Shown piece by piece: positions 1 through 6,707 of a stretch of 11,719 nucleotides of DNA. A model generated the notes under the pieces. It did not search any database, was not told the DNA's origin, and saw only the letters and a list, made by a program, of their open reading frames with translations. How positions within the stretch are numbered: position 1 is the stretch's first letter; each line of letters begins with the position of its first letter. Location: the NCBI GenBank assembly GCA_937965665.1, contig CALCJE010000052.1, positions 1-11,719 on the forward strand, read 5' to 3'. This DNA comes from an uncultured Bacteroidales bacterium. GTDB taxonomy: Bacteria > Bacteroidota > Bacteroidia > Bacteroidales > UBA4417. A program made the translations under genes and the position numbers.

Positions 1-1060
1 ATTTTTCAAATGTGTTCTCTTTTTTAAATCCGGCAAAACCTGAAGCTTGTTTAATGTCAGTTGGCAGGTTCAGTTTTTCCTGTTGCCGGCACAAGGCTAT
101 GCCTAGCTGGTTGTATAATCCGGCAAGGTATTCCTGCTCTGTTTGGCCGGGTGTAGGTACAAAAAGTGCTTTAGCTCCAAGGGCCTGTAAATCCATAACA
201 GATGTATATCCCGGCCTGCAAATTACCAGGGGCGCCGAAAGTATTGCTTTGCCCAGGGTGATGGTTGCCATGTATGGCAATATCTCAGGTTTTGATCCTG
301 AGTTTCCGGTTGAAGTTAATTCAGGTTTACCACCAACAATCAGCGCAGGTACATCCATTTCCCGGAGCTGTTTCGTAAGCAGTTCTTCAAAAATACTGCG
401 TTGTGGTTCTGGTCCTGATATTATTGCTATAATCTTCCGATCGGCAGGGCTTTGTTCGCATGGTAAATTCCAGTTTTCGAACCGCGAAAGCGGTCCTATA
501 AATTTGGCATTGCCCGGAAGCTTGTATTTGTGCGAAAGATCGCCGCTAAGTCCCGGTTTTTGCGCATCGTCAGGAATCCAGCACTCGTCGAAACGGCTGA
601 TGAGTAAGCGCGAAAACCGATACAGCGGGTATTCGGCAAATCTCATACATAAAGGCGTTTTTATCATCACCTGGTGGGTAATGAGTATGCTGTTCACCGA
701 TTTGAGCCTCATGCCGTACCTGTTATCGGATATTACAATATCAATGCGTTCAGTATTCAGGATTTTGCATAAAGCACGGTGTTCCGAAACTATGGATTTT
801 AAAAATGCGGGAATCAACAAAAACAGGTGCAGGAGGGTGCTTCCCGATTTTGAATATGTGGGCGAAAACCCTGGTATTTCGATGCTCTTTAAATCGGGGA
901 ATTCAATCTGTAACATTTTTAGTGAGCGCCCTGAACCCGCTATTGTAACCCGGTGTCCCAGGATTATCAGGTGCCGGATAAGTGGAATGCATCGCGATGC
1001 ATGCCCAAGTCCCCAGTCGAGCGGGCTTATAAGAATATGTAAAGGTTTTGCTTGCATCAT
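1..1060 (-). CDS. MurG/GT28-like glycosyltransferase, 3' end cut by window edge
   Basis: Reading leftwards from ATG at 1060-1058 (a second ATG follows directly), the frame stays open for 353 codons to the window edge without a stop. Near the N terminus (residues 12-23) is the segment SPLDWGLGHASR, a glycine-rich loop of the kind found in MurG/GT28-type GT-B enzymes. Around residues 213-225 is SGPEPQRSIFE, and around residues 282-315 is RPGYTSVMDLQALG followed by PTPGQTEQEYLA, the usual nucleotide-sugar-binding C-terminal half. The family is predicted to transfer a sugar from a nucleotide donor at the cytoplasmic membrane face; donor and acceptor cannot be read from sequence. Bacteroidota relatives are about 350-390 residues, so only a short tail is probably missing. 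It is divergent from dprA with 92 bp between starts. A long open frame on the opposite strand (12-1172) is a shadow: it has no recognisable motif, while this frame does. Confidence 0.85.
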   Translation of the reverse strand, partial: MMQAKPLHILISPLDWGLGHASRCIPLIRHLIILGHRVTIAGSGRSLKMLQIEFPDLKSIEIPGFSPTYSKSGSTLLHLFLLIPAFLKSIVSEHRALCKILNTERIDIVISDNRYGMRLKSVNSILITHQVMIKTPLCMRFAEYPLYRFSRLLISRFDECWIPDDAQKPGLSGDLSHKYKLPGNAKFIGPLSRFENWNLPCEQSPADRKIIAIISGPEPQRSIFEELLTKQLREMDVPALIVGGKPELTSTGNSGSKPEILPYMATITLGKAILSAPLVICRPGYTSVMDLQALGAKALFVPTPGQTEQEYLAGLYNQLGIALCRQQEKLNLPTDIKQASGFAGFKKENTFEK

Positions 1061-1069
1061 TTATTTATG

Positions 1070-1077
1070 CAAATATA
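1070..1077 (-). promoter_or_regulatory. Candidate Bacteroidota -7 box for the glycosyltransferase gene
   Basis: Read on the minus strand, the octamer is TATATTTG, an exact match to the Bacteroidota -7 consensus TAnnTTTG. It ends 9 nt before the ATG at 1060, implying a very short leader. No good TTTG -33 element lies 19-21 nt further upstream, so the call rests on the -7 box and its position. Confidence 0.4.
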
Positions 1078-1135
1078 TGATTTGCGGGTTTAAAAATAAT
1101 GCGTGGCATTGTAAAAGAAGTTTTTGTAAAATTCG

Positions 1136-1143
1136 TAAGTTTG
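1136..1143 (+). promoter_or_regulatory. Candidate Bacteroidota -7 box for dprA
   Basis: TAAGTTTG matches the TAnnTTTG consensus and lies 9 nt before the ATG at 1153. It lies downstream of the alternative ATG at 1099, which supports 1153 as the real start. The nearest TTG upstream (1109-1111) is 24 nt away, somewhat too far for an ideal -33 element. Confidence 0.35.
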
Positions 1144-1152
1144 GGCTGCAGT

Positions 1153-2250
1153 ATGGAAGATCTTATTTATAAAATAGCATTAACACTCGTTCCCGGTGTC
1201 GGAAGTGTAAACGGTAAAAGCCTGGTTGCTTATTGCGGCGGCGTTCAGGCCGTGTTCATGGAAAAACGGCGGGCGCTGTTGAAAATTCCGGGTATTGGTG
1301 AGCAAACGGTAAATGCATTGATTAATCACAATGTTTTTGAACGTGCCGAGGAAGAAATTGCATTTATAGAGAAAAATGAAATAACGCCGCTGTTTTACCT
1401 CGATAAAGATTACCCTATCAGGCTGAAACAATGCCACGACAGCCCGTTGCTGCTTTATTACAAAGGCGTTGCCGATTTGAATGCACCCAAGGTGGTGGCT
1501 ATGGTTGGTACACGAAAAGCAACTGAATATGGTCGTGATATGTGCCGAAAAATTATCGAAGGCCTGCAGGCCCAGGGTGCGCTGATTATAAGTGGGCTGG
1601 CTTATGGAATCGATACCTGGTCGCATAAAGCTGCGCTTGATTCAAATCTGCCTACAGTTGCCGTACTGGGCCATGGTCTCGATCGCGTTTATCCTTTTGC
1701 CAATCGTTCACTTGCTGAAAAAATGCTGGAGACGGGTGGACTTTTGAGCGAATATATGAGCAATACCTTGCCCGACCGCGAAAATTTCCCCATGCGTAAC
1801 CGCATCATTGCCGGAATGAGTGATGCCACAGTTGTAGTTGAAGCCGGCGAAAGTGGGGGAGCCCTGATCACCGCCGATATTGCAAACTCTTACAACCGCG
1901 ATGTATTTGCTGTTCCCGGGCGAATCGGGGATCCGCATTCCGAAGGATGCAATAAATTGATCAAGATCAATAAAGCGGTTCTCATTCAGTCGGCAGCTGA
2001 TATCAGTTACCTGTTGAACTGGGATGAGGTAAAGGTTCAGAAGAACACCATTCAGCGACAGCTGTTTTTAAACCTCACCAAAGAAGAGGAAATCATTATA
2101 GATGTTTTAAAAGAAAAGGGTGACCTGGATGTGGATACGCTGCTTCTGGAAACTAAACTTTTACCTTCCAAAGCAGCATCAATATTGTTAAATATGGAGT
2201 TTGAAGGTATTATCAGGTGCCTCCCCGGTAAAGTTTACCGCCTAATCTGA
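1153..2250 (+). CDS. dprA: DNA-processing protein DprA (Smf)
   Basis: DprA binds incoming single-stranded DNA in the cytoplasm and loads RecA during natural transformation; many non-competent bacteria keep it too. The start at 1153 gives 365 residues beginning MEDLIYKIALTLVPGVG, the usual N terminus in this phylum. The longer frame from ATG 1099 adds 18 residues with no family counterpart. Domains in order: helix-hairpin-helix-like N terminus with LLKIPGIG (42-49); Rossmann-like DprA core with GTRKATEYGR (119-128), SGLAYGID (147-154), FPMRNRIIAG (212-221) and GESGGALIT (232-240); and a C-terminal winged-helix-like region (about 305-365). All expected core motifs are present and the length is normal. 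It is divergent from the glycosyltransferase, and its last 9 bp overlap the end of the minus-strand PrsW-like gene. No competence genes are adjacent. Confidence 0.96.
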   Translation: MEDLIYKIALTLVPGVGSVNGKSLVAYCGGVQAVFMEKRRALLKIPGIGEQTVNALINHNVFERAEEEIAFIEKNEITPLFYLDKDYPIRLKQCHDSPLLLYYKGVADLNAPKVVAMVGTRKATEYGRDMCRKIIEGLQAQGALIISGLAYGIDTWSHKAALDSNLPTVAVLGHGLDRVYPFANRSLAEKMLETGGLLSEYMSNTLPDRENFPMRNRIIAGMSDATVVVEAGESGGALITADIANSYNRDVFAVPGRIGDPHSEGCNKLIKINKAVLIQSAADISYLLNWDEVKVQKNTIQRQLFLNLTKEEEIIIDVLKEKGDLDVDTLLLETKLLPSKAASILLNMEFEGIIRCLPGKVYRLI

Positions 2251-2910
2251 GTTTTCCGCTCCCCTGAAACTGAAAATCACGAAAGTAATTCCTGTTGCCA
2301 GCATGCCGGCCATAGCCAGGTAAAGCAGTATGGTATCAGTGGTTAGTAAGCAAAACCGATAAATGCCCTGAAAAACAATCGAAATAAATAGACCGGTCAA
2401 CAGATCGGTAACGGCATATTTCCTGTTGAGTCCTATGCCAGCAAAATATCCCATAATTACAGCTATTGATATAAAAACCGGGGCTATGCTCAAAGCATAC
2501 AGGGATACGCTGATATACGAAGGGGCATAGAACAGGGAATAAACTGAGTAAGCGGTGGTGAATCCTGCTGCAATAATAACGCTGTAAAAAATCATCTCAA
2601 TGGTTCTCCTCACTTTCTTGGATGGATAAACCAAAAGTTTGAGTATCATGAATTTCCAGAGTTCATACATGCCGCCTGTAAGCACAAAAGCATAGAATAG
2701 GGTGCGGTTCAGGCTGTGCAGGTGATCGAGATGCAGGTAAACGATCAGTTGGTCGATAAAGTAAATGGGTAGGATTCCGGCAACACCAAAGAAAAAAGAT
2801 TTATAAAAAAGTTTGAAATCACCCTCAGGGAATTTATAACGGACAAATATATATAAAACTGCTGCTACCAGCGGTGCCGGCAAAAGTGACAGTATAGCAC
2901 TTGTTTCCAT
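2242..2910 (-). CDS. PrsW-like polytopic membrane protein, probable pseudoprotease
   Basis: The 222-residue protein is almost entirely hydrophobic, with about seven to eight membrane-spanning stretches. Compared from memory with Bacillus PrsW, the N-terminal half follows the same pattern: a hydrophobic start, SFFFGVAGILPIYFI (38-52), GGMYELWKFMILKLLVYP (79-96), AAGFTTAYSVYSL (114-126) and VIMGYFAG (151-158). PrsW is a site-1 intramembrane metalloprotease that cleaves anti-sigma factors. Here the expected EE of EExxK is Y82-E83, the EN pair is Y121-S122, the central histidine position is F146, and the H/D of HGxYD are Q181 and R185. Only one of the catalytic-type residues remains, so I infer a scaffold without protease activity, possibly a binding or sensor protein. 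Another reading is an unrelated membrane family that converged on the pattern. No sigma or anti-sigma gene is adjacent. The gene stands alone, tail-to-tail with dprA. Confidence 0.65.
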   Translation of the reverse strand: METSAILSLLPAPLVAAVLYIFVRYKFPEGDFKLFYKSFFFGVAGILPIYFIDQLIVYLHLDHLHSLNRTLFYAFVLTGGMYELWKFMILKLLVYPSKKVRRTIEMIFYSVIIAAGFTTAYSVYSLFYAPSYISVSLYALSIAPVFISIAVIMGYFAGIGLNRKYAVTDLLTGLFISIVFQGIYRFCLLTTDTILLYLAMAGMLATGITFVIFSFRGAENSD

Positions 2911-3180
2911 TTTATTTTTTTTTCAAATATAGTGACTATTACCCGAATATGATTGGCGCGTACTTAAAATGTAAAATTAGTGGTGTAATAACTACCTTAT
3001 TCAAACGCTTTCCATGTTCGATTGTTTATATTGTATGCATCGCTGGAAATTTAGTAAAATGTTAATATTTCCCCAGCAATGCACAGTCAATACCTAAAAG
3101 CGGTAATTTTACACCCAGTAAATAGGCATGAGGCCTTCGTTTCGGCATAGATTCTGGAAGTAAAAATCGAAAAATCAACG
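2911..3180. other. Divergent intergenic region, no gene seen
   Basis: This 270 bp AT-rich stretch separates the minus-strand PrsW-like gene from rsgA. The longest ATG frame noticed (from 3059) is 12 codons. It should hold the promoters of both neighbours. A TAATTTTA box at 3104-3111 is a weak -7 candidate for rsgA. No convincing riboswitch, small RNA or strong hairpin was recognised. Confidence 0.5.
2924..2931 (-). promoter_or_regulatory. Candidate -7 box for the PrsW-like gene
   Basis: Minus-strand TATATTTG matches TAnnTTTG and ends 13 nt before the ATG at 2910. No convincing -33 element is seen. A second, weaker box (TAATTTTA, 2979-2972 on minus, with TTTG at 3005-3002) lies further upstream and could be an alternative. 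Confidence 0.35.
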
Positions 3181-4113
3181 GTGAGAGGAATTGTCATAAA
3201 ATCAACTGGTAGTTGGTATACGGTAATGACTGACGATAAAAAGCTATGCAATTGCAGGCTCAAAGGTCAGTTCCGGATTCATGGCATCCGTACAACCAAC
3301 CCCGTTGCTGTTGGCGATCATGTGGAGTTTAAATGGGAGGGAGATGAGGAAAACGGGATTATAACTGGCATTGAACCCCGGGTAAACTATATTGTGCGCC
3401 GAAGTATTAACCTTTCGAAAGCAGCTCATATTATTGCCTCGAACATCGACAGGCTTTACATTGTTGCAAGCATCATGTTACCCCGCACTTCAACCGGTTT
3501 TATCGACCGGCTCCTGGTTACGGCCGAAGCTTATCACATCCCTGCTGCGCTGGTGTTTAACAAGACCGATATTTATACGGGTGAAGCCATGGATCGTTGT
3601 AACGAACTGATGCAGCTTTACAGTTCACTCGGATATCCCTCGTACGCGGTATCTGCTTTAAAGGGCGATGGGATTGACAAGTTGCGTGATGTATTAACCG
3701 ATAAGGTAAACCTGTTTTCAGGCCATTCGGGTGTAGGGAAATCTGCACTGATCAACGCCCTCGATCCCATGCTTGCGCTTAAAACCGGTGATATTTCATC
3801 GTATCACAACAAAGGTATGCATACCACTACCTTTGCAGAAATGCACCCGCTTTCGTTTGGTGGATATATGATTGATACCCCTGGAATAAAAGAATTCGGC
3901 CTGGTTCATTTCGAAAGCCAGGAAATTAGCGAGCGGTTCCCTGAATTCAGGGCTTTGTTACCACATTGCCGCTACAACAACTGCACCCACAACCACGAGC
4001 CGGGCTGCGCTGTGAAAAAAGCACGCGACGAAGGCCATATCAGCGCCGAAAGGTATCACAATTACCTTGGGCTGCTGAATGACGAAAACCTGGATGCAAC
4101 GGATTACGCTTAG
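3181..4113 (+). CDS. rsgA: Ribosome small subunit-dependent GTPase A (RsgA)
   Basis: RsgA is a circularly permuted GTPase that checks late maturation of the 30S subunit. The 310-residue protein has an N-terminal OB-fold region (about 1-70), then GTPase motifs in the permuted order typical of the family: G4 NKTD (127-130), G5 SAL (158-160), G1 GHSGVGKS (181-188), G2 HTTT (214-217) and G3 DTPG (232-235). A C-terminal zinc site C263-x4-C268-x-H270-x5-C276 follows. Every key residue is present. The start is GTG: an in-frame TAG at 3148-3150 leaves only ten upstream codons, none ATG, and MRGIVIKSTGSWY is the usual N terminus. dtd follows after 53 bp on the same strand, with no terminator seen between, so the two probably share a transcript. 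Both act in translation. Confidence 0.96.
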   Translation: MRGIVIKSTGSWYTVMTDDKKLCNCRLKGQFRIHGIRTTNPVAVGDHVEFKWEGDEENGIITGIEPRVNYIVRRSINLSKAAHIIASNIDRLYIVASIMLPRTSTGFIDRLLVTAEAYHIPAALVFNKTDIYTGEAMDRCNELMQLYSSLGYPSYAVSALKGDGIDKLRDVLTDKVNLFSGHSGVGKSALINALDPMLALKTGDISSYHNKGMHTTTFAEMHPLSFGGYMIDTPGIKEFGLVHFESQEISERFPEFRALLPHCRYNNCTHNHEPGCAVKKARDEGHISAERYHNYLGLLNDENLDATDYA

Positions 4114-4166
4114 TGTAAAACAAAATTCAAGCACAAAATTCATTATTTAAAGTTTATAGAAATCTT

Positions 4167-4619
4167 ATGAGAACAGTTATTCAAAGAGTTACATCCTGCA
4201 CCCTCCATATCGGGGGCGAGGAATACAGTCGGATTGGTTACGGGTTATTAATCCTGCTGAGTATCGAAGAGGCCGACACGCCGGAAGACCTGGAGTGGCT
4301 CTGCAACAAAATTACCGGGCTCCGGGTATTCGACGACAGCCAGGGAGTAATGGACCTGGATATCAGGGATATTGACGGCGACATCATGGTTGTGAGCCAG
4401 TTTACCCTGCATGCCAGCACGCGAAAAGGAAACCGGCCTTCGTACAGCAAAGCTGCACGTCCTGATTTTGCAAAGCCGGTGTACGAATCATTTATCAATA
4501 CCATCGAGTCCATTTTGGGGCACAGTGTTGCAACCGGTGTATTTGGTGCACACATGGAAATTAGCCTGGTAAACGATGGCCCGGTTACACTTTTTCTTGA
4601 TACCAAAAACAGGGAATAA
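4167..4619 (+). CDS. dtd: D-aminoacyl-tRNA deacylase (DTD)
   Basis: DTD hydrolyses D-amino acids (and misacylated glycine) from tRNA in the cytoplasm, protecting translation. The 150-residue length is standard. The two family signatures are present: SQFTL at 77-81 and NDGPVT at 136-141, the latter holding the Gly138-Pro139 pair of the chiral-proofreading loop. The N terminus MRTVIQRVTSC is typical and fixes the ATG start. It follows rsgA by 53 bp, an arrangement consistent with a two-gene translation-related operon. The next gene downstream is convergent, 123 bp away. Confidence 0.96.
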   Translation: MRTVIQRVTSCTLHIGGEEYSRIGYGLLILLSIEEADTPEDLEWLCNKITGLRVFDDSQGVMDLDIRDIDGDIMVVSQFTLHASTRKGNRPSYSKAARPDFAKPVYESFINTIESILGHSVATGVFGAHMEISLVNDGPVTLFLDTKNRE

Positions 4620-4732
4620 CCAGGGATATCAGTCAAATCAGTTTTCTAGTATAGCTGGCATTCATGATGATGAGAATGTTAGGTGGAAAATCTCCTCAGG
4701 TGTAAAATAATTTTATAGTTGAGCAATACAAA

Positions 4733-4752
4733 TTTCCTGTGATTACAGGAAA
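4733..4752 (-). terminator. Possible weak terminator hairpin at the end of the DCC gene
   Basis: Arms TTTCCTGT (4733-4740) and ACAGGAAA (4745-4752) are perfectly complementary with a 4 nt loop, and they overlap the stop codon of the minus-strand gene (4743-4745). Read on the minus strand it is followed only by a short AAATTTG stretch, not a clear T-run. It lies between convergent genes, where a terminator is expected. Confidence 0.3.
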
Positions 4753-5165
4753 CGGTGCTGCATGCCTGAAATATCCAAAGTGCAGGATGATTTTCGGCCG
4801 CCGAATCGATACCGGTTCCTGGCTACCTGCCTGTAAATAAAGTCCCTGATCGCTACCGGGATAATCCGAAATACAACCATTGCCCGCCATGGGTACGAAA
4901 GGTGCTCGGTTATTTTCAGCACAGCTTCCGATGATTCATAGATTCTGTCGCCTTGCAGCAAAAGAATGGTGCTGCCTGTTTTACCTTTTATTACTGCATC
5001 TGATGGAATTCCCAACCTTGCTGCTGATTGCAGTGAAGCAAAGTTGAGGTTTTGGGCCGGATTATGCTTTATAATAAACCGCACCCAAAAGCTGCAGAAC
5101 AAACATTCGCTATCGTAAAACACGATCGGTTGCCGGTTGGCCGGGTAGCTGAAAGGGCGCTTCAT
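4743..5165 (-). CDS. DCC-family (DUF393) thiol-disulfide oxidoreductase-like protein
   Basis: From ATG at 5165 the protein is 140 residues; an earlier in-frame ATG at 5207 would add 14 residues that the family does not usually have. The signature is YDSECLFC (17-24), giving the D-x-x-C-x-x-C motif with D18, C21 and C24 after a short beta strand (PIVFYD), as in thioredoxin-like folds. The C-terminal RQVARNRYRFGG is the second hallmark of DCC/DUF393 proteins. The middle (STILLLQGDRIYESSEAVLKI) fits the conserved strand and helix that precede it. The family is presumed to do thiol-disulfide exchange, but substrates are unknown. No signal peptide is evident. It stands alone, convergent with dtd and divergent from icd, and gives no functional context. 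Confidence 0.87.
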   Translation of the reverse strand: MKRPFSYPANRQPIVFYDSECLFCSFWVRFIIKHNPAQNLNFASLQSAARLGIPSDAVIKGKTGSTILLLQGDRIYESSEAVLKITEHLSYPWRAMVVFRIIPVAIRDFIYRQVARNRYRFGGRKSSCTLDISGMQHRFL

Positions 5166-5294
5166 AGCATGTATTTTGATCTGTAAAATAAGTCTTGTTT
5201 TAAACACAACATATCGTTAAATTTGTTGTTCATTGAAGGCGGAAATCAAATCAGCGAAAGCCTTGCAAGGGTACAAAAACATTTTTTCTATATA

Positions 5295-5325
5295 TTTAGG
5301 AAATTGAATGTTTTTTTTATCTTTA
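5295..5325 (+). promoter_or_regulatory. Candidate icd promoter
   Basis: TATCTTTA at 5318-5325 fits seven of eight positions of TAnnTTTG, sits directly after a T-rich run, and is preceded 19 nt upstream by TTTA (5295-5298), a partial -33 element. The predicted leader to the ATG at 5361 is about 30 nt. No Shine-Dalgarno-like sequence is obvious. Confidence 0.4.
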
Positions 5326-5360
5326 CGAGCAAATCAAATTCATTAAATTAGTCGCAAAGC

Positions 5361-6626
5361 ATGAGTACAGGTAAAATTGTTTTTTCGAACGGTAAGTTAC
5401 AGGTTCCGGATTTTCCGGTAATTCCTTTCATTATTGGTGATGGTACCGGGCCCGATATATGGAATGCTTCGGTAAGGGTTTTTGATGCCGCTGTTGCGAA
5501 AGCCTACAACGGAACAAGGAAAATTATGTGGAAAGAAGTTCTTGCCGGTGAAAAAGCTTTTTCAACCACCGGAAACTGGCTGCCGGATGAAACACTCGAT
5601 GCATTTAAGGAATACCTGGTGGGAATTAAAGGCCCGCTCACCACTCCTGTTGGTGGTGGTATCCGTTCATTAAATGTTGCTTTACGGCAAATTCTCGACC
5701 TGTATGTCTGTCTCCGCCCGGTACGCTGGTTTCAAGGGGTTCCAAGCCCGGTTAAACGTCCCGATAAAGTGGATATGCATATTTTCAGGGAAAATACCGA
5801 AGATATTTATGCCGGCATCGAATATATGCATGGCACCCCCGAAGTTCAGAAAGTGGTTAACTTTCTGGTTAATGAGATGGGCGTAAGCAAAATCAGGTTC
5901 CCCGAAACCTCGTCAATCGGAATTAAACCAGTATCACTCGAAGGTACTGAACGATTGGTGCGCGCTGCCATTGAGTATACCATCAGCCACAACCTGCCTT
6001 CGCTTACTATTGTTCACAAAGGAAATATCATGAAGTTTACCGAAGGCGCATTTAAACAGTGGGGATACGCCCTGGTTGAACGTGAGTTTGGTGATAAAAC
6101 ATTTACCTGGGCGCAATACGATCGTATTGCGGCCGAACTTGGACGGGCAGCTGCCGACGAAGCGCAGCAAAAAGCAGTGGCAGAGGGAAAAATTATTGTT
6201 AAAGATGTAATTGCCGACGCATTCCTGCAGCAGATACTGCTTCGTCCTGACGAATATTCAGTGATAGCAACACTTAACCTGAACGGGGATTATATTTCGG
6301 ATGCACTTGCTGCCATGGTTGGCGGCATTGGTATTGCACCCGGTGCAAATATTAACTACCAGAATGGGTATGCCATTTTTGAAGCTACGCACGGCACAGC
6401 GCCTAAATATGCTGATCTCGACCAGGTAAATCCGGGTTCAGTTATACTATCCGGCGCCCTGATGTTCGAATACCTGGGTTGGAACGAAGTTGCCCGCCTC
6501 ATTTATGACTCTATGGAAAAAACCATTGCCAACAAAACCGTTACTTACGATTTCCACAGGCTAATGGAAGGGGCCACCAAACTGAAAACATCGGAGTTTG
6601 GAACCGCCATGATCAATAACATGTAA
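5361..6626 (+). CDS. icd: Isocitrate dehydrogenase, NADP-dependent, E. coli type
   Basis: This enzyme oxidises and decarboxylates isocitrate to 2-oxoglutarate, reducing NADP, in the TCA cycle. The 421-residue protein aligns by eye with E. coli Icd along its full length. Substrate and metal residues are kept: S103, R109, R119 and R143 around RSLNVALRQ and RENTEDIYAG, K220 in VHKGNIMKFTEG, and D286, D310 and D314 in VIADAF and NGDYISDALA. The NADP-selecting set equivalent to E. coli K344, Y345, Y391 and R395 is K349, Y350, Y396 and R400, so NADP rather than NAD is inferred. S103 is equivalent to the AceK-phosphorylated serine of E. coli, although no aceK is in the window. The citrate synthase gene follows after 81 bp on the same strand, likely as one transcript. 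Confidence 0.96.
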   Translation: MSTGKIVFSNGKLQVPDFPVIPFIIGDGTGPDIWNASVRVFDAAVAKAYNGTRKIMWKEVLAGEKAFSTTGNWLPDETLDAFKEYLVGIKGPLTTPVGGGIRSLNVALRQILDLYVCLRPVRWFQGVPSPVKRPDKVDMHIFRENTEDIYAGIEYMHGTPEVQKVVNFLVNEMGVSKIRFPETSSIGIKPVSLEGTERLVRAAIEYTISHNLPSLTIVHKGNIMKFTEGAFKQWGYALVEREFGDKTFTWAQYDRIAAELGRAAADEAQQKAVAEGKIIVKDVIADAFLQQILLRPDEYSVIATLNLNGDYISDALAAMVGGIGIAPGANINYQNGYAIFEATHGTAPKYADLDQVNPGSVILSGALMFEYLGWNEVARLIYDSMEKTIANKTVTYDFHRLMEGATKLKTSEFGTAMINNM

Positions 6627-6707
6627 CCCGATCTGTTTATAGTTCTATAACATATTGGTTTTAAATACAAACAACCAAACACATTCAACCTTAAAATACT
6701 TTTAATT

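Noticed and set aside
1099..1152. ATG-started 18-codon extension of dprA
   Set aside because: The family N terminus begins at MEDLIYKIAL (1153), and a -7-like box lies at 1136-1143 inside the extension.
12..1172. Open frame of 386 codons on the plus strand
   Set aside because: It lies opposite the glycosyltransferase, its translation is rich in Cys, Ser and Arg without any recognisable domain, and the minus frame has clear GT28-like motifs.
2970..3114. TGTAAAATTA at 2970-2979 and its inverse within 3103-3114 in the gap before rsgA
   Set aside because: The arms are AT-rich, about 120 bp apart and can arise by chance. Each also looks like a weak -7 box, so a special structure is not supported.
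4238..4636. 132-codon minus-strand frame covering dtd
   Set aside because: It is a shadow of dtd, which has both family signatures and normal length.
4703..4715. AT-only palindrome TAAAATAATTTTA between dtd and the DCC gene
   Set aside because: It has no GC core and no T-run and is likely a low-complexity coincidence.
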